Shown piece by piece: positions 18,025 to 27,943 of a stretch of 64,000 bases of DNA. A model generated the notes under the pieces. That model did not search any database and was not told the DNA's origin. It saw only the letters and a program-made list of their open reading frames with translations. This DNA is from Kosmotoga olearia TBF 19.5.1 (lineage in GTDB: Bacteria; Thermotogota; Thermotogae; Petrotogales; Kosmotogaceae). The number at the start of each line of letters is the position of its first letter. Position 1 is the stretch's first letter. Made by a program: the position numbers and the translations under genes. The stretch is taken from positions 62,001 to 126,000 of the forward strand of contig NC_012785.1 in the NCBI RefSeq assembly GCF_000023325.1. Reading direction: 5' to 3'.

Positions 18025-19101
18025 TTAAAATCGGTTGCGTACGCTCGTAATCTCGGTACTTCGTTCCCTTGCCCCTATCTTCAACCACACTTCTGTTTCA
18101 GCATGTTTTGGTGACACGGAGTATCTGTTGTTTTCAAAACGAAGCATCCCATACTTGTCTGTCTTTGCTTTCTGTACCCTGGAAATATCCAGAGGTTTTT
18201 CGTTGAGTAGGAGCATCTTTTTCTTTTCTTCTAAAAACAGTTCTTTAATGCTCTTTTCCTTTCGGTAATGGGGTCTTTCCATATCTTTCTCCGAGAGGAT
18301 TAAGAGCTCTTTGTTGTAATCTTCAAGATTCTCTATCCTGGGTATGGGAACAAAGAAGTTCCGCCTGTTATATCCAACCTTGTTTTCCACATTGCCTTTT
18401 TCATTGCCACAACCAGGATTACAAAACACAGGTTCAAAACCATAATGTAGGCAGAATCTGTAAAACTTCTCCGTTACCTCCCTTTCCCCTCCATCCAGAA
18501 TTTTTTTCACCACGGGAGATAGGTTGTCGAACCATATACGCCGGGGTACCTTTCCAATATGTTCGAATATGTTCTTCAGCCCCTCGAGCAAACATTCAAG
18601 GTTTTCCCCTCTAAACAGTTGAAAGTATCCCCCGTTGCTGTATGGAAAAGAAAGATTCAGATAATGCAGCGTCGTTCCCTTACCCTTTTCAATGAACTCA
18701 GCCTGTCCAAAATCTGCTTGTGCTTCGCCACCAGGATGGTCAAGAGGTAAATAACCTTCGTTGGAATACAGCTCCTTCTTTTTCTTTCTCACATATGCTC
18801 TTACCGTACGTTCGCTGAGCGGAAAATTCGGATATTCCTCACATAGTCTCTTGTAAATCCTTCTAGCAGTATGACGTTGTTTTGCCTTTACCTTTTTATC
18901 TTCTTCCAGCCATTCATCTATTTTGGGCTTGTACGGATCGAGCTTGGAGGTCTTCTTTCTACGTTGAACATGCTCGTTCAAATCATCCATTTCGTCGTAT
19001 TTCTTTACCGTTCTGAAATCATGCCCCGTCTCATTGGCTATGCTCCTCAATGATTTCCCTTCAAATTCTCGCAAATATTTGATATGATGTACCTGGATCA
19101 T
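18025..19101 (-). CDS. istA: IS21 transposase IstA (element B), C-terminally shortened
   Basis: 358 residues from ATG 19101, with AAGGAG 8 bases upstream. It shows an N-terminal HTH (FEGKSLRSIANETGHDFRTV), a DDE core (D in EAQADFGQAEF, D in RRIWFDNLSPV, E in CGNEKGNVENKVGY) and the beginning of the C-terminal barrel (FENNRYSVSPKHAETEVWLK). The family normally continues for many more residues; here the frame ends in ARERSTEITSVRNRF about 30 bases before istB, so a deletion has probably removed the C-terminal tail. Activity is doubtful. Confidence 0.85.
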   Translation of the reverse strand: MIQVHHIKYLREFEGKSLRSIANETGHDFRTVKKYDEMDDLNEHVQRRKKTSKLDPYKPKIDEWLEEDKKVKAKQRHTARRIYKRLCEEYPNFPLSERTVRAYVRKKKKELYSNEGYLPLDHPGGEAQADFGQAEFIEKGKGTTLHYLNLSFPYSNGGYFQLFRGENLECLLEGLKNIFEHIGKVPRRIWFDNLSPVVKKILDGGEREVTEKFYRFCLHYGFEPVFCNPGCGNEKGNVENKVGYNRRNFFVPIPRIENLEDYNKELLILSEKDMERPHYRKEKSIKELFLEEKKKMLLLNEKPLDISRVQKAKTDKYGMLRFENNRYSVSPKHAETEVWLKIGARERSTEITSVRNRF

Positions 19102-19250
19102 TGTCAGCACTCCTTTCTAACCCCCTTTAACTGTTTTGGTGTGCAATTAAAGGGTAATGGATTTTCCGGGTGCTGGCAATGATCTTTTTCTTTTCCTTAC
19201 TGCTGGATTTTTATCCTGCCACTTGCTGTATTTTTATTTTGCCATACACA

Positions 19251-19582
19251 CTAAAAAAATTCTTGAAGAAGAGAAGCGTCCTCTTACGGTAGAAGAGATA
19301 TGGGAAAACGCAGTAGAAAAAGGATATGATAAGCTCTGTGGCTCTCAAGGCAAAACACCGTGGAGAACAATCGGAGCTCAAATATATGTAGATATAAGGG
19401 ACAACCCTGATTCGCCTTTTGTAAAAATCGATTCTAAACCGAGAAAATTTTTCTTAAGAACTGTAGTTTCAGATGCGGAACTGAAAGAGATAGAAGAAAG
19501 AGAAAGAGGCAAGGTGGAAGCACCAAGAAAATTAAAGTATTCCGAAAGAGAACTACATCCGTTTCTAGCATATTTTGCTTAA
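19251..19582 (+). pseudogene. HARE-HTH (restriction-endonuclease-associated) fragment, truncated at both ends
   Basis: In frame from the base after the IS21-B right end: PLTVEEIWENAVEKGYDKLC, then GKTPWRTIGAQIYVDIRDNP and FVKIDSKPRKFFLRT, the HARE-HTH winged-helix pattern found at the N terminus of some restriction-type proteins (COG2958-like). It ends LKYSERELHPFLAYFA*, where relatives continue into a nuclease-like domain. The stop lies right where a GGGACAGACACC element begins. The original 5' end is missing because the IS sits there. Confidence 0.75.
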
Positions 19583-19586
19583 AACA

Positions 19587-20438
<852 letters not shown>

Positions 20439-20498
20439 GACCTGCAAACAGGTCGTGATTTTATAATATTGACCTGTGCGGAGGTCATATGTTATAAT
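20439..20498 (+). promoter_or_regulatory. Promoter with two operator-like inverted repeats before ATPase copy 1
   Basis: TTGACC (20,469-20,474) and TATAAT (20,493-20,498) are separated by 18 bases. Inverted repeat GACCTG-CAAA-CAGGTC lies at 20,439-20,454 and GACCT-GTGCGG-AGGTC at 20,471-20,486, the latter overlapping the -35 and filling the spacer. The first ATG is only 13 bases after TATAAT, so the mRNA should have almost no leader. Repressor binding here is inferred. Confidence 0.72.
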
Positions 20499-20511
20499 TT
20501 CTTCGGTGATT

Positions 20512-21846
20512 ATGATGAATGATGAAGAATTTTTCGAGGTTTTATTAAGGTGGAACCTCTGGGGTAATCAGCAACTAAATATAATTCCGAGGAGGGTGCT
20601 TTCACAGATAAAACCCTTTATGGATTACCACGGAGCGATTGTAATTCAGGGGCCCCGTAGAGCCGGGAAATCAACTTTGCTTTATCTTATAATTCAGAAT
20701 CTGATGAAAGAAATTGCACCGGAGAGGTGTCTCTACATTAACTTTGAAGATTATGCCCTATCATCTTTAGAGCTCACCCCATCAACTATTCAACGTCTTC
20801 TAGAAGTATACGGAGAAAAGGTTTATAGTGGAGAAGATTTCTTTCTATTTCTTGATGAGGTACAAAACGTAAAGGACTGGCACAGGTGGGTAAGAACTTT
20901 TCTTGATACTCATCACAATAATACTGTTTTTATCTCCGGTTCTTCGTCGAGACTCCTGAGTTCTGAACTTGCTGGTTTGCTCACAGGCCGGCATGTTGTA
21001 TTCGAAACCTTACCGTTTAGTTTCAGCGAGCTTGTCATAAATCAAGGGTATAGCACAGATAGCATATACATAAGAAAAAACAAGAATGCCATCAAAGGAC
21101 TCCTTGCCGAATATATGAGGTTCGGTGGCTTCCCAGAAGTGGTACTCAGAAGACCTATAAACGAATCAAGAGCCAGGCGAATCCTCACTCAGTATGCAGA
21201 AGACATCCTGTTTAAGGATATTTCTACGCATTACAATGTGCTGAATATGAAGATACTCAAGTTTGTTTCTTTATTTCTAGCTCAAAACAGTGGTTGTAAG
21301 CTATCAATTCGCGGGCTGCAAAAAGTTATAGAAGCTGAGTTTGGCGAGAAATCATCAACAACCACTATTGCCAATTATATTCAATATCTTGAAGAGGCTT
21401 ATATGAGTTTTGAGGTACGTCATTTTGATTATTCTATAATGAGAGCCATAAGAAGACCTTCTAAATATTACATGGTTGATACTGGCCTTCGTAACGCTAT
21501 GTGTGGTTCGTTAACTCCGGATCGTGGAAAACTGCTTGAATATGTTGTGTATCTCTACCTTAGGACAATATACGATGATGTTTTCTATTGGTCAGGTAAA
21601 AGAGAGATCGATTTTGTATGCCGTGAGGGTAAAGAGATTGACCTGTATAATATCACATATGTATCTGATGTCAACGAAATATCTGTAAGGGAACTGGAAG
21701 GGTTCCTGGAGTTTCCTTCTGGCAAAGCGGTTCGAAAAAGATATTTGATTACATGGGACCTTCAAAGAACCATAACACACAAAAATATTACTATAGAAGC
21801 AATTCCTGCATATGTTTTACTTCTTCAAAAATCTGAGAATTGGTGA
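20512..21846 (+). CDS. AAA_14/DUF4143 family ATPase, copy 1
   Basis: 444 residues. Walker A GPRRAGKS lies at 47-54 and Walker B FLFLDE at 111-116, followed by the SGSSSRLLS sensor block and FGGFPEVVL. The C-terminal half is DUF4143: a winged helix (~260-310), YYMVDTGLRNA, then FYWSGKREIDFVC, a nuclease-like D/E pattern without an obvious downstream lysine. Members are common accessory ATPases of unknown role. The start at 20,512 follows from the promoter position; longer upstream starts would lie inside the promoter. The second copy at 26,310 differs at six residues. Confidence 0.85.
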   Translation: MMNDEEFFEVLLRWNLWGNQQLNIIPRRVLSQIKPFMDYHGAIVIQGPRRAGKSTLLYLIIQNLMKEIAPERCLYINFEDYALSSLELTPSTIQRLLEVYGEKVYSGEDFFLFLDEVQNVKDWHRWVRTFLDTHHNNTVFISGSSSRLLSSELAGLLTGRHVVFETLPFSFSELVINQGYSTDSIYIRKNKNAIKGLLAEYMRFGGFPEVVLRRPINESRARRILTQYAEDILFKDISTHYNVLNMKILKFVSLFLAQNSGCKLSIRGLQKVIEAEFGEKSSTTTIANYIQYLEEAYMSFEVRHFDYSIMRAIRRPSKYYMVDTGLRNAMCGSLTPDRGKLLEYVVYLYLRTIYDDVFYWSGKREIDFVCREGKEIDLYNITYVSDVNEISVRELEGFLEFPSGKAVRKRYLITWDLQRTITHKNITIEAIPAYVLLLQKSENW

Positions 21847-22060
21847 ACACGCTGCGCGTGGGTAAGCTTGGCTGCGCCGGGAGAGCTACGCGCGAGGCTG
21901 TGCGCTGCTTCGCGGCGGCTATGCTGAGCTAAGCTCAGGCTGTGCGTGACTCCGTCACGGCTATGCGCAACTACGTTGCGGATCTTAGAACCGAGAAAAT
22001 CGAGAAATGGTGACCGAGAGTCCGAGATCCGAGACTTGAGATTCGAGAAACAAGAAAATC
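21847..22060. repeat. Phased mini-hairpin array, with GAGATCCGAGA tract
   Basis: Perfect or near-perfect 15-nt hairpins start at 21,847 (CACGC-TGC-GCGTG core), 21,867, 21,924 (CTGAGC-TAA-GCTCAG), 21,945 (CGTGAC-TCC-GTCACG) and 21,966 (CGCAAC-TAC-GTTGCG). The last three are exactly 21 bases apart, joined by GCTGTG/GCTATG linkers. It is followed by repeated CCGAGAxxCGAGA words to ~22,050. Confidence 0.88.
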
Positions 22061-22165
22061 GTTGTATGTTGTGCATTGTTCGTTGTACGTCACAATCCAT
22101 CATATTTACCCCCTTGAAAGTATTGACGGCTTGACCCCCAAATATTGGACAAAAACAGACCAACA

Positions 22166-23104
22166 TCAAGGATTTACGTACACAGGCTCGTTTTGGCTGG
22201 AGAATTCAGTATAGTATCTTGGTGTTTGGTATTTCAATGACCCATGAGGTCTCAGGTTGTTGTAAAAAGACAGATATACCTTTAGTTTTTCACACAAGTC
22301 TTCAAGATTCTTGAATTCGTTGTTTCTTACGAATTCCCTTTTCAAAGAAGAGAATGACGATTCAATAAATGCTTGCGAATCCGGATTCCTTACTATTCCA
22401 AATTCATGGATTATATTTTCTTCATTCATGTATATTCCCGTATCTAATGCTTTAAATTGGCTTCCGTTATCCGTTCTTATTATTTGTGGTTTTGCTCTTT
22501 TTGTGATCGCTATTTTCATTAATTGAATGAAATGTTCCTTTTTGCAGCTTTTACCTACATATGTTCCCACTATGCTTCTGTCATACACGTCTATTATGTT
22601 CAGTATCGCTGCATTCCCATCTTCACGTGTTTTTACGAATGTTATATCCGCTTCCCACAATTGGTTCGCTTTTGTCACTGTTATTGAACGGCTTCGAGTG
22701 TATGGATGCCTTTCACGCCTTTTGTACTTCCCAACAAGTCCGAGCTTTTTCCTGAGTCGGTGCAATTTCTTGTGATTTACTATGATTCCGTATACGTTCC
22801 GGATATATCTGGCTATCTTTTTTGAACCCATGTACTTCAAATAATATTCCTCTTGTAAAGGAGATTCGATCGCATTAAACCACAGCAGCAGTTTTTCTAT
22901 CTCTTCGTCTTTTGTGATACCTCCAAAAACATTAAAGGCATAACCTCTTTCCTTTCTTCCTCTCCTGCCTTTCAGGAAAAAGCCCGGATTCTTGCTCCTG
23001 TAATAGCTGCTTCTTGGTATCTCTAAAACTTCAAGAACGAAGCTTACACGAAATCCCCAATTTATGTACTTGTTAGCAATACAGAGGATCGTAATATCTG
23101 TTAC
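22166..23104 (-). CDS. IS3 transposase OrfB (reached by -1 frameshift)
   Basis: The frame is open for 312 codons from the shift site to the stop. It has a HTH_21-type region (ANKYINWGFRVSFVLEVLEI), then an rve domain with D in QLWEADITFV, D in QIIRTDNGSQF and E in SQAFIESSFSSLKREF, the DDE triad. An internal ATG at 22,840 could yield a shorter product. It lies -1 relative to orfA, and the shift site A-AAA-AAG spans 23,104-23,110 at the end of orfA. Confidence 0.88.
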   Translation of the reverse strand, partial: VTDITILCIANKYINWGFRVSFVLEVLEIPRSSYYRSKNPGFFLKGRRGRKERGYAFNVFGGITKDEEIEKLLLWFNAIESPLQEEYYLKYMGSKKIARYIRNVYGIIVNHKKLHRLRKKLGLVGKYKRRERHPYTRSRSITVTKANQLWEADITFVKTREDGNAAILNIIDVYDRSIVGTYVGKSCKKEHFIQLMKIAITKRAKPQIIRTDNGSQFKALDTGIYMNEENIIHEFGIVRNPDSQAFIESSFSSLKREFVRNNEFKNLEDLCEKLKVYLSFYNNLRPHGSLKYQTPRYYTEFSSQNEPVYVNP

Positions 23105-23502
23105 TTTTTTCCCTGGTTCTCTTCCATGTTCGTTTTTTTTAATTTTTCCTTGAGTATTCTTATTCTCAGGTCTCTCTCAGCAAGTTCCAATTTCAATCTT
23201 TCCAATTCGGCGTTTATTTCTTCAGGATCATCACTGTGTTCCTTTATCTTATCCAGGCCGAGCTCTTCTTTAAGAAAAGCGGGTATCTTGCTTTCATCTG
23301 CTATGAATGAAGGCTTCCTTTTCGGAGGCTGGAACGCATTTTCTTTGTATCTTTCGTAGCGCTTTACCCAGCTCATGATAAGTGAAGCATCCACATCATA
23401 TTCGACTCCCAATTCTCTGTAACTCTTGTTTGTTCCTAAATACTCCTTAACCAATTTGATTTTGAATTCTGAACTGTATCTTCGCGGTGTTTTTCCTTTC
23501 AT
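23101..23502 (-). CDS. IS3 OrfA, HTH protein with terminal frameshift site
   Basis: 133 residues. HTH_Tnp_1 pattern YSSEFKIKLVKEYLGTNKSY followed by VDASLIMSWVKRYERYKENA, then a C-terminal leucine-zipper-like coiled coil (EINAELERLKLELAERDLRI). The last codons GGA AAA AAG TAA contain the classic IS3 slippery heptamer A AAA AAG, placed one codon before the stop, so part of the ribosomes should continue into orfB to make the OrfAB transposase. Confidence 0.88.
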   Translation of the reverse strand: MKGKTPRRYSSEFKIKLVKEYLGTNKSYRELGVEYDVDASLIMSWVKRYERYKENAFQPPKRKPSFIADESKIPAFLKEELGLDKIKEHSDDPEEINAELERLKLELAERDLRIRILKEKLKKTNMEENQGKK

Positions 23503-23580
23503 TCCTTTTACCCCCTTTTTCTTTCCTTTATTCTATGCTGTTGCTCTCCTTTTGTCCAATCCTTTTAGGGGGTAAATATG

Positions 23581-23900
23581 TTGAAAAAGGTTTACGCACA
23601 ACCTACAACCTACAACGAAAAACTGAGATCCGAGAATCGAGAAAAAGAGACCGTGAAGGCGAGAACCCGAGAGCTGCTTTGCAGTTGGCACACGCTTTCG
23701 GTGGTTAAAACTCGGAAGTCATCCGATGTAGGGTTAAGATGGAAGAGGCATAATGGGAACAAACGTTAGTCTATGCTGCGTTGATATGCATGCAGTTTTG
23801 TCAAAGTAAAAAAGATAGCTGAGAATCATAGATAAAACCTAGGTAATTGCGCGTTAGTTGCACATCTATTGCACAGACGAATAGTAGAAACAAACATGTT
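23581..23900. other. Intergenic; GAGATCCGAGAATCGAGA tract only
   Basis: Bases 23,620-23,660 hold CTGAGATCCGAGAATCGAG, the word family seen beside the hairpin arrays. No ORF, terminator or promoter that I can support. Confidence 0.55.
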
Positions 23901-25112
23901 TCAATACATCATCCCGATCAAATATAGTGGAATAACCTGTGAATAACCACTTTCTATGCCGTCTTTCAGTACAAAAGCATTTTTCTCGTTTTTTATCTGT
24001 TGAAGCGTTTTTCCGGGACCACCTATTTCGAATACGATCCGTTTTCCATTAAACCTTATGGAAAAATCGCCAACGTCTGGCACAGCAATTGAATAAGAAA
24101 AAAATTGGCTGGCAAAAAACGCTTCCCGTATTGTGCCAGTATTTGCTTCAAGACTCCAGATTGGCCTGCTTAGTGCATAATAAATATTTGGATTGCTCAA
24201 GAACACTTTTGCTCCGCTTCTGAGGAATTTGTGCCCTATTTTCTCCGGTGGAACACGGGTAATGAGCCGAACATGCTCCATTAAATCGAGGTAGTTGTAC
24301 AGAGTGGGTTTTGTTATACCGAGAGCGTTGCACAATTTTTCAGCAGATATCTTAGGAACAGTACTCGTAGTCAGGAAGGCAATAAGCCGCTTTATCGTTG
24401 CGGCTCCTTCAGGCTTTATACCGCTGACGCCCATAATGTCATCGTAAATAACCTTATCCAGCGTATTAAGGACCTTGTTGTAATAATCCCCTTCGACAAA
24501 ATATGGATATGCACCTTGCTGGAGATACTCAGAGAAAAACTTCAAAGGTTCATAATGCAATAAAGATGCTGAGATTTTCCTGTGATTTATCAGCAGCTCA
24601 TCCAGTTTCACCGATTCGATACGGTCACCTGTTCTAATCTGAAGGTACTCTCTGAACGAGAGAATGTTCAGGTTGTAAATCACAGCTCTACGCGAAAGAT
24701 CCGCTTTTCCTCTCAATATCTCCATTGTAGAACTGCCTGTGAAGATGATTTTCTTATTCGGGAAAGCATCGTAAAGCGCTTTCAGCTCTGAAGACCAACC
24801 AGGATATCTGTGTGCTTCATCTACAACCAAGAGCTTTCCTCCGTACTTAAAAAAAGTATCCCCGATATTGTACAACCCATCCTTCAAAACAAGGGGGTTA
24901 TCCGCTGATATGTACAAATATTCAGAAGAACCCTTTGATTCGTTTGCTAACCATTGCAGCAATAATGTTGTTTTACCAATGCCCCTAAACCCTGTCAACC
25001 CTATCATTCTGGCATCCCAGTTAATAGTGGTATAAAGATACCGTCTAAACTCCGTTGGAACCGCTTTTAATAAACGATCCTGAATTTCAAAATATACATC
25101 TAAGGAAATCAT
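23901..25112 (-). CDS. AAA_14/DUF4143 family ATPase
   Basis: 403 residues from ATG 25112, behind TTAGGGGTTGATCGG. Walker A GFRGIGKT at 41-48, Walker B LLVVDEAHR at ~95-101, sensor TGSSTMEILRG, then a winged-helix segment (KLCNALGITKPTLYNYLDLM) and a C-terminal nuclease-like region with FSIRFNGKRIVFEIGG. Only distantly like the duplicated pair at 20,512 and 26,310. AT-rich upstream DNA (25,130-25,185) holds TATACT and two TAGTAAA direct repeats that may be promoter and operator. Function unknown. Confidence 0.85.
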   Translation of the reverse strand: MISLDVYFEIQDRLLKAVPTEFRRYLYTTINWDARMIGLTGFRGIGKTTLLLQWLANESKGSSEYLYISADNPLVLKDGLYNIGDTFFKYGGKLLVVDEAHRYPGWSSELKALYDAFPNKKIIFTGSSTMEILRGKADLSRRAVIYNLNILSFREYLQIRTGDRIESVKLDELLINHRKISASLLHYEPLKFFSEYLQQGAYPYFVEGDYYNKVLNTLDKVIYDDIMGVSGIKPEGAATIKRLIAFLTTSTVPKISAEKLCNALGITKPTLYNYLDLMEHVRLITRVPPEKIGHKFLRSGAKVFLSNPNIYYALSRPIWSLEANTGTIREAFFASQFFSYSIAVPDVGDFSIRFNGKRIVFEIGGPGKTLQQIKNEKNAFVLKDGIESGYSQVIPLYLIGMMY

Positions 25113-25169
25113 CCGATCAACCCCTAATGTATAATGCATTTTACTATATTCTTGCTTATAGTATATCAT

Positions 25170-25485
25170 ACTTTACTACAATTATTATGATGTCAAGAAA
25201 TTATGAAAAACACCCTTTTTAAATGTGTGATTTGTAGGCATTTTCGCGTTTTGGCCTTACGAAGTTGTCAGCTGATAGAGCAATGCGTGCATAGCTTAAT
25301 AAACCCAAAAAGATAGCGCGGCCTGCTACGTTAGCGGGGAGCCAACAAAGCCAGCAAAAAATGTGGATCTTACCGGTTTTATACTACACTCTTTGATCCC
25401 TGAACATCTGATTATTGGCTTTTCAGAGAGCGTATAAACCGCCTTCGTTTTCCAATTTCATGATATAATATGCTTGGTGATAAAA
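25170..25485. other. Intergenic region
   Basis: No gene supported. The segment just before 25,486 has a GATATAATATG promoter-like stretch (25,462-25,472) that would serve the truncated gene at 25,486. Confidence 0.5.
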
Positions 25486-25554
25486 ATGAAGAAAAATCTA
25501 TCAAAAAGATGTTTTTGGGACGTTGATATCGAGAGTCTTGATATTTCAAAATAG
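25486..25554 (+). pseudogene. DUF6922-like N-terminal stub cut off by a repeat element
   Basis: 22 codons, MKKNLSKRCFWDVDIESLDI then SK and TAG. The WDVDIxxLD pattern resembles the N terminus of DUF6922 (HTH-like, often an antitoxin partner). The stop codon is the TAG inside AAAATAGGGACAG, the first bases of the dispersed element that opens duplication copy 2. A TATAAT-like box and GGTGAT precede it, so it may still be transcribed. Confidence 0.5.
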
Positions 25555-25995
25555 GGACAGACACCTTTTTTTTGGTGTCTGTCCCGTGTGCGTATAAAGT
25601 CAATAAGTTTCAGGTTTTTCCCAGGGAGGCCATAAGGAATTGACCCATTACCCACCTCAGGTGTCCATAATTCTCTTCTTCTGCAACTTCAGAAAAAAAC
25701 GTGTCTAGAAAAGGCAAGTGCATTCGGTGGGAGATAAACCTACTTGGATAAAAACCGAAACCCCTTACTTGATGCGTAAGTAGCGGTTTGATTCTTATTT
25801 CTCCAAACGCTGGTTTTTGTATTGCCAAAATTCCAGAAAAATATGCAAATAAGAAAACAGAGACAAGAAAACAGGGACAGACTGAGGTAAAAAAATAGTA
25901 GGGTCAAGAGATGGCGCCTTAGGTTTAGGCAACACCTATCCGGTTTCTCCCCGTTTCCTTCGGGAGTGCCTCACTAGTATTGCCGTACCCAGGTT

Positions 25996-26046
<51 letters not shown>

Positions 26047-26236
26047 TCCTGTCTGCTTCGTGCCAAGAGTTATGTGACCTATCGGCCTGGAAGTGCTTTC
26101 GGGATGTAATATCGTGTTTCTTAATCGTTGTGTATTCCCGAGCCTTCCCGAATCAAAGATTTGTTATAGACTTTACACGCCACCGTTTTTTCTTACCACC
26201 TGCTATATTTTTATTTTTCTATGCAGATATCTGTAT

Positions 26237-26296
26237 GACCTGCAAACAGGTCGTGATTTTATAATATTGACCTGTGCGGAGGTCATATGTTATAAT
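26237..26296 (+). promoter_or_regulatory. Promoter with two inverted repeats before ATPase copy 2
   Basis: Same as 20,439-20,498: GACCTG-CAAA-CAGGTC at 26,237-26,252, GACCT-GTGCGG-AGGTC at 26,269-26,284, TTGACC at 26,267-26,272 and TATAAT at 26,291-26,296. Confidence 0.72.
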
Positions 26297-26309
26297 TTCT
26301 TCGGTGATT

Positions 26310-27644
26310 ATGATGAATGATGAAGAATTTTTCGAGGTTTTATTAAGGTGGAACCTCTGGGGTAATCAGCAACTAAATATAATTCCGAGGAGGGTGCTTT
26401 CACAGATAAAACCCTTTATGGATTACCACGGAGCGATTGTAATTCAGGGGCCCCGTAGAGCCGGGAAATCAACTTTGCTTTATCTTATAATTCAGAATCT
26501 GATGAAAGAAATTGCACCGGAGAGGTGTCTCTACATTAACTTCGAAGATTATACCCTATCATCTTTAGAACTCACCCCATCAACTATTCAACGTCTTCTA
26601 GAAGTATACGGAGAAAAGGTTTATAGTGGGGAAGATTTCTTTCTATTTCTTGATGAGGTACAAAACGTAAAGGACTGGCACAGGTGGGTAAGAACTTTTC
26701 TTGATACTCATCACAATAATACTGTTTTTATCTCCGGTTCTTCGTCGAAACTCCTGAGTTCTGAACTTGCTGGTTTGCTCACAGGCCGGCATGTTGTATT
26801 CGAAACCTTACCGTTTAGTTTCAGTGAGCTTGTCATAAATCAAGGGTATAGCACAGATAGCATATACATAAGAAAAAACAAGAATGCCATCAAAGGACTC
26901 CTTGCCGAATATATGAGGTTCGGTGGCTTCCCAGAAGTGGTACTCAGAAGACCTATAAACGAATCAAGAGCCAGGCGAATCCTCACTCAGTATGCAGAAG
27001 ACATCCTGTTTAAGGATATTTCTACGCACTACAATGTGCTGAATATGAAGCTACTCAAGTTTGTTTCTTTATTTCTAGCTCAAAACAGTGGTTGTAAGCT
27101 ATCAATTCGCGGGCTGCAAAAAGTTATAGAAGCTGAGTTTGGCGAGAAATCATCAACAACCACTATTGCCAATTATATTCAATATCTTGGAGAGGCTTAT
27201 ATGAGTTTTGAGGTACGTCATTTTGATTATTCTATAAAGAGAGCCATAAGAAGACCTTCTAAATATTACATGGTTGATACTGGCCTTCGTAACGCTATGT
27301 GTGGTTCGTTAACTCCGGATCGTGGAAAACTGCTTGAAAATGTTGTGTATCTCTACCTTAGGACAATATACGATGATGTTTTCTATTGGTCAGGTAAAAG
27401 AGAGATCGATTTTGTTTGCCGTGAGGGTAAAGAGATTGACCTGTATAATATCACATACGTATCTGATGTCAACGAAATATCTGTAAGGGAACTGGAAGGG
27501 TTCCTGGAGTTTCCTTCTGGCAAAGCAGTTCGAAAAAGATATTTGATTACATGGGACCTTCAAAGAACCATAACACACAAAAATATTACTATAGAAGCAA
27601 TTCCTGCATATGTTTTACTTCTTCAAAAATCTGAGAATTGGTAA
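26310..27644 (+). CDS. AAA_14/DUF4143 family ATPase, copy 2
   Basis: 444 residues, same domain layout as the copy at 20,512 (Walker A 47-54, Walker B 111-116, DUF4143 C-terminal half). Six amino-acid differences were seen between the copies: A to T in FEDYALSS, R to K in SSSRLLSS, I to L in MKILKF, E to G in YLEEAYM, M to K in YSIMRA and Y to N in LEYVVYL. Silent changes are of similar number. No frame damage is seen in either, so both may be functional. The gene ends where the duplication ends. Confidence 0.85.
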   Translation: MMNDEEFFEVLLRWNLWGNQQLNIIPRRVLSQIKPFMDYHGAIVIQGPRRAGKSTLLYLIIQNLMKEIAPERCLYINFEDYTLSSLELTPSTIQRLLEVYGEKVYSGEDFFLFLDEVQNVKDWHRWVRTFLDTHHNNTVFISGSSSKLLSSELAGLLTGRHVVFETLPFSFSELVINQGYSTDSIYIRKNKNAIKGLLAEYMRFGGFPEVVLRRPINESRARRILTQYAEDILFKDISTHYNVLNMKLLKFVSLFLAQNSGCKLSIRGLQKVIEAEFGEKSSTTTIANYIQYLGEAYMSFEVRHFDYSIKRAIRRPSKYYMVDTGLRNAMCGSLTPDRGKLLENVVYLYLRTIYDDVFYWSGKREIDFVCREGKEIDLYNITYVSDVNEISVRELEGFLEFPSGKAVRKRYLITWDLQRTITHKNITIEAIPAYVLLLQKSENW

Positions 27645-27943
27645 GCACACCGCGAGTGGGTATGACTGGCTATGCAAGTGATGAGAATTCCTTCGGAGTT
27701 GTTCCGAACCACGAGCGGTTGATTAGGAGAGATCCTGAATCAAGTTCAGGATGACGAATGTACAAAGCACGCTTCGCATGGGTGGACCCAGCTTCGCTAG
27801 TGGTAAGCCTGACTTCGTCAGGGGTGTGCACTCCTTCGGGTAGCGAAGCGACATGAACCGCAAGCGGTTGATATTGCTGAAATTAAAAGGCCATGGGTAT
27901 GCCCAGCTGCGCTGGGGGTGAGCCCAGCTACGCTGGGGGTAAG
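27645..27943. repeat. Phased mini-hairpin array interrupted by the group II intron
   Basis: Clear hairpins: CCTGAC-TTC-GTCAGG at 27,808, next at 27,829, CCCAGC-TGC-GCTGGG at 27,902 and CCCAGC-TAC-GCTGGG at 27,923; spacings within pairs are exactly 21. A CCTGAATCAAGTTCAGG palindrome is at ~27,737. The array continues at 28,711 beyond the intron. Confidence 0.88.

Larger units (their letters stand above)
17207..19250 (-). mobile_element. IS21-family element B (different subgroup), probably defective
   Basis: Left end TGTTTTTGGCAATATAAAAA and right end (inward) TGTGTATGGCAAAATAAAAA match over most of ~27 bases and both lead into CCAGC motifs. I find no target duplication (AAGGTC versus CTAAAA), which suggests rearrangement after insertion. 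istB looks intact and istA lacks its normal C terminus. The element separates the mod fragment from the HARE-HTH fragment. Confidence 0.82.
22101..23580 (-). mobile_element. IS3-family element
   Basis: Contains orfA and orfB on the minus strand. Ends CATATTTACCCCCTTGAAAG (left) and CATATTTACCCCCTAAAAGG (right, inward) form the outer inverted repeat. An inner TGACCCCC at 22,132 is an alternative left end. I could not identify a convincing 3-4 bp target duplication, so boundaries are good to about 30 bases. Confidence 0.82.

Noticed and set aside
18025-18025. Frameshift at the end of istA (element B) leading into the overlapping frame
   Set aside because: The +1/-1 frames near 18,025-18,090 do not contain the missing IstA C-terminal sequence, so a deletion is more likely than a simple frameshift.
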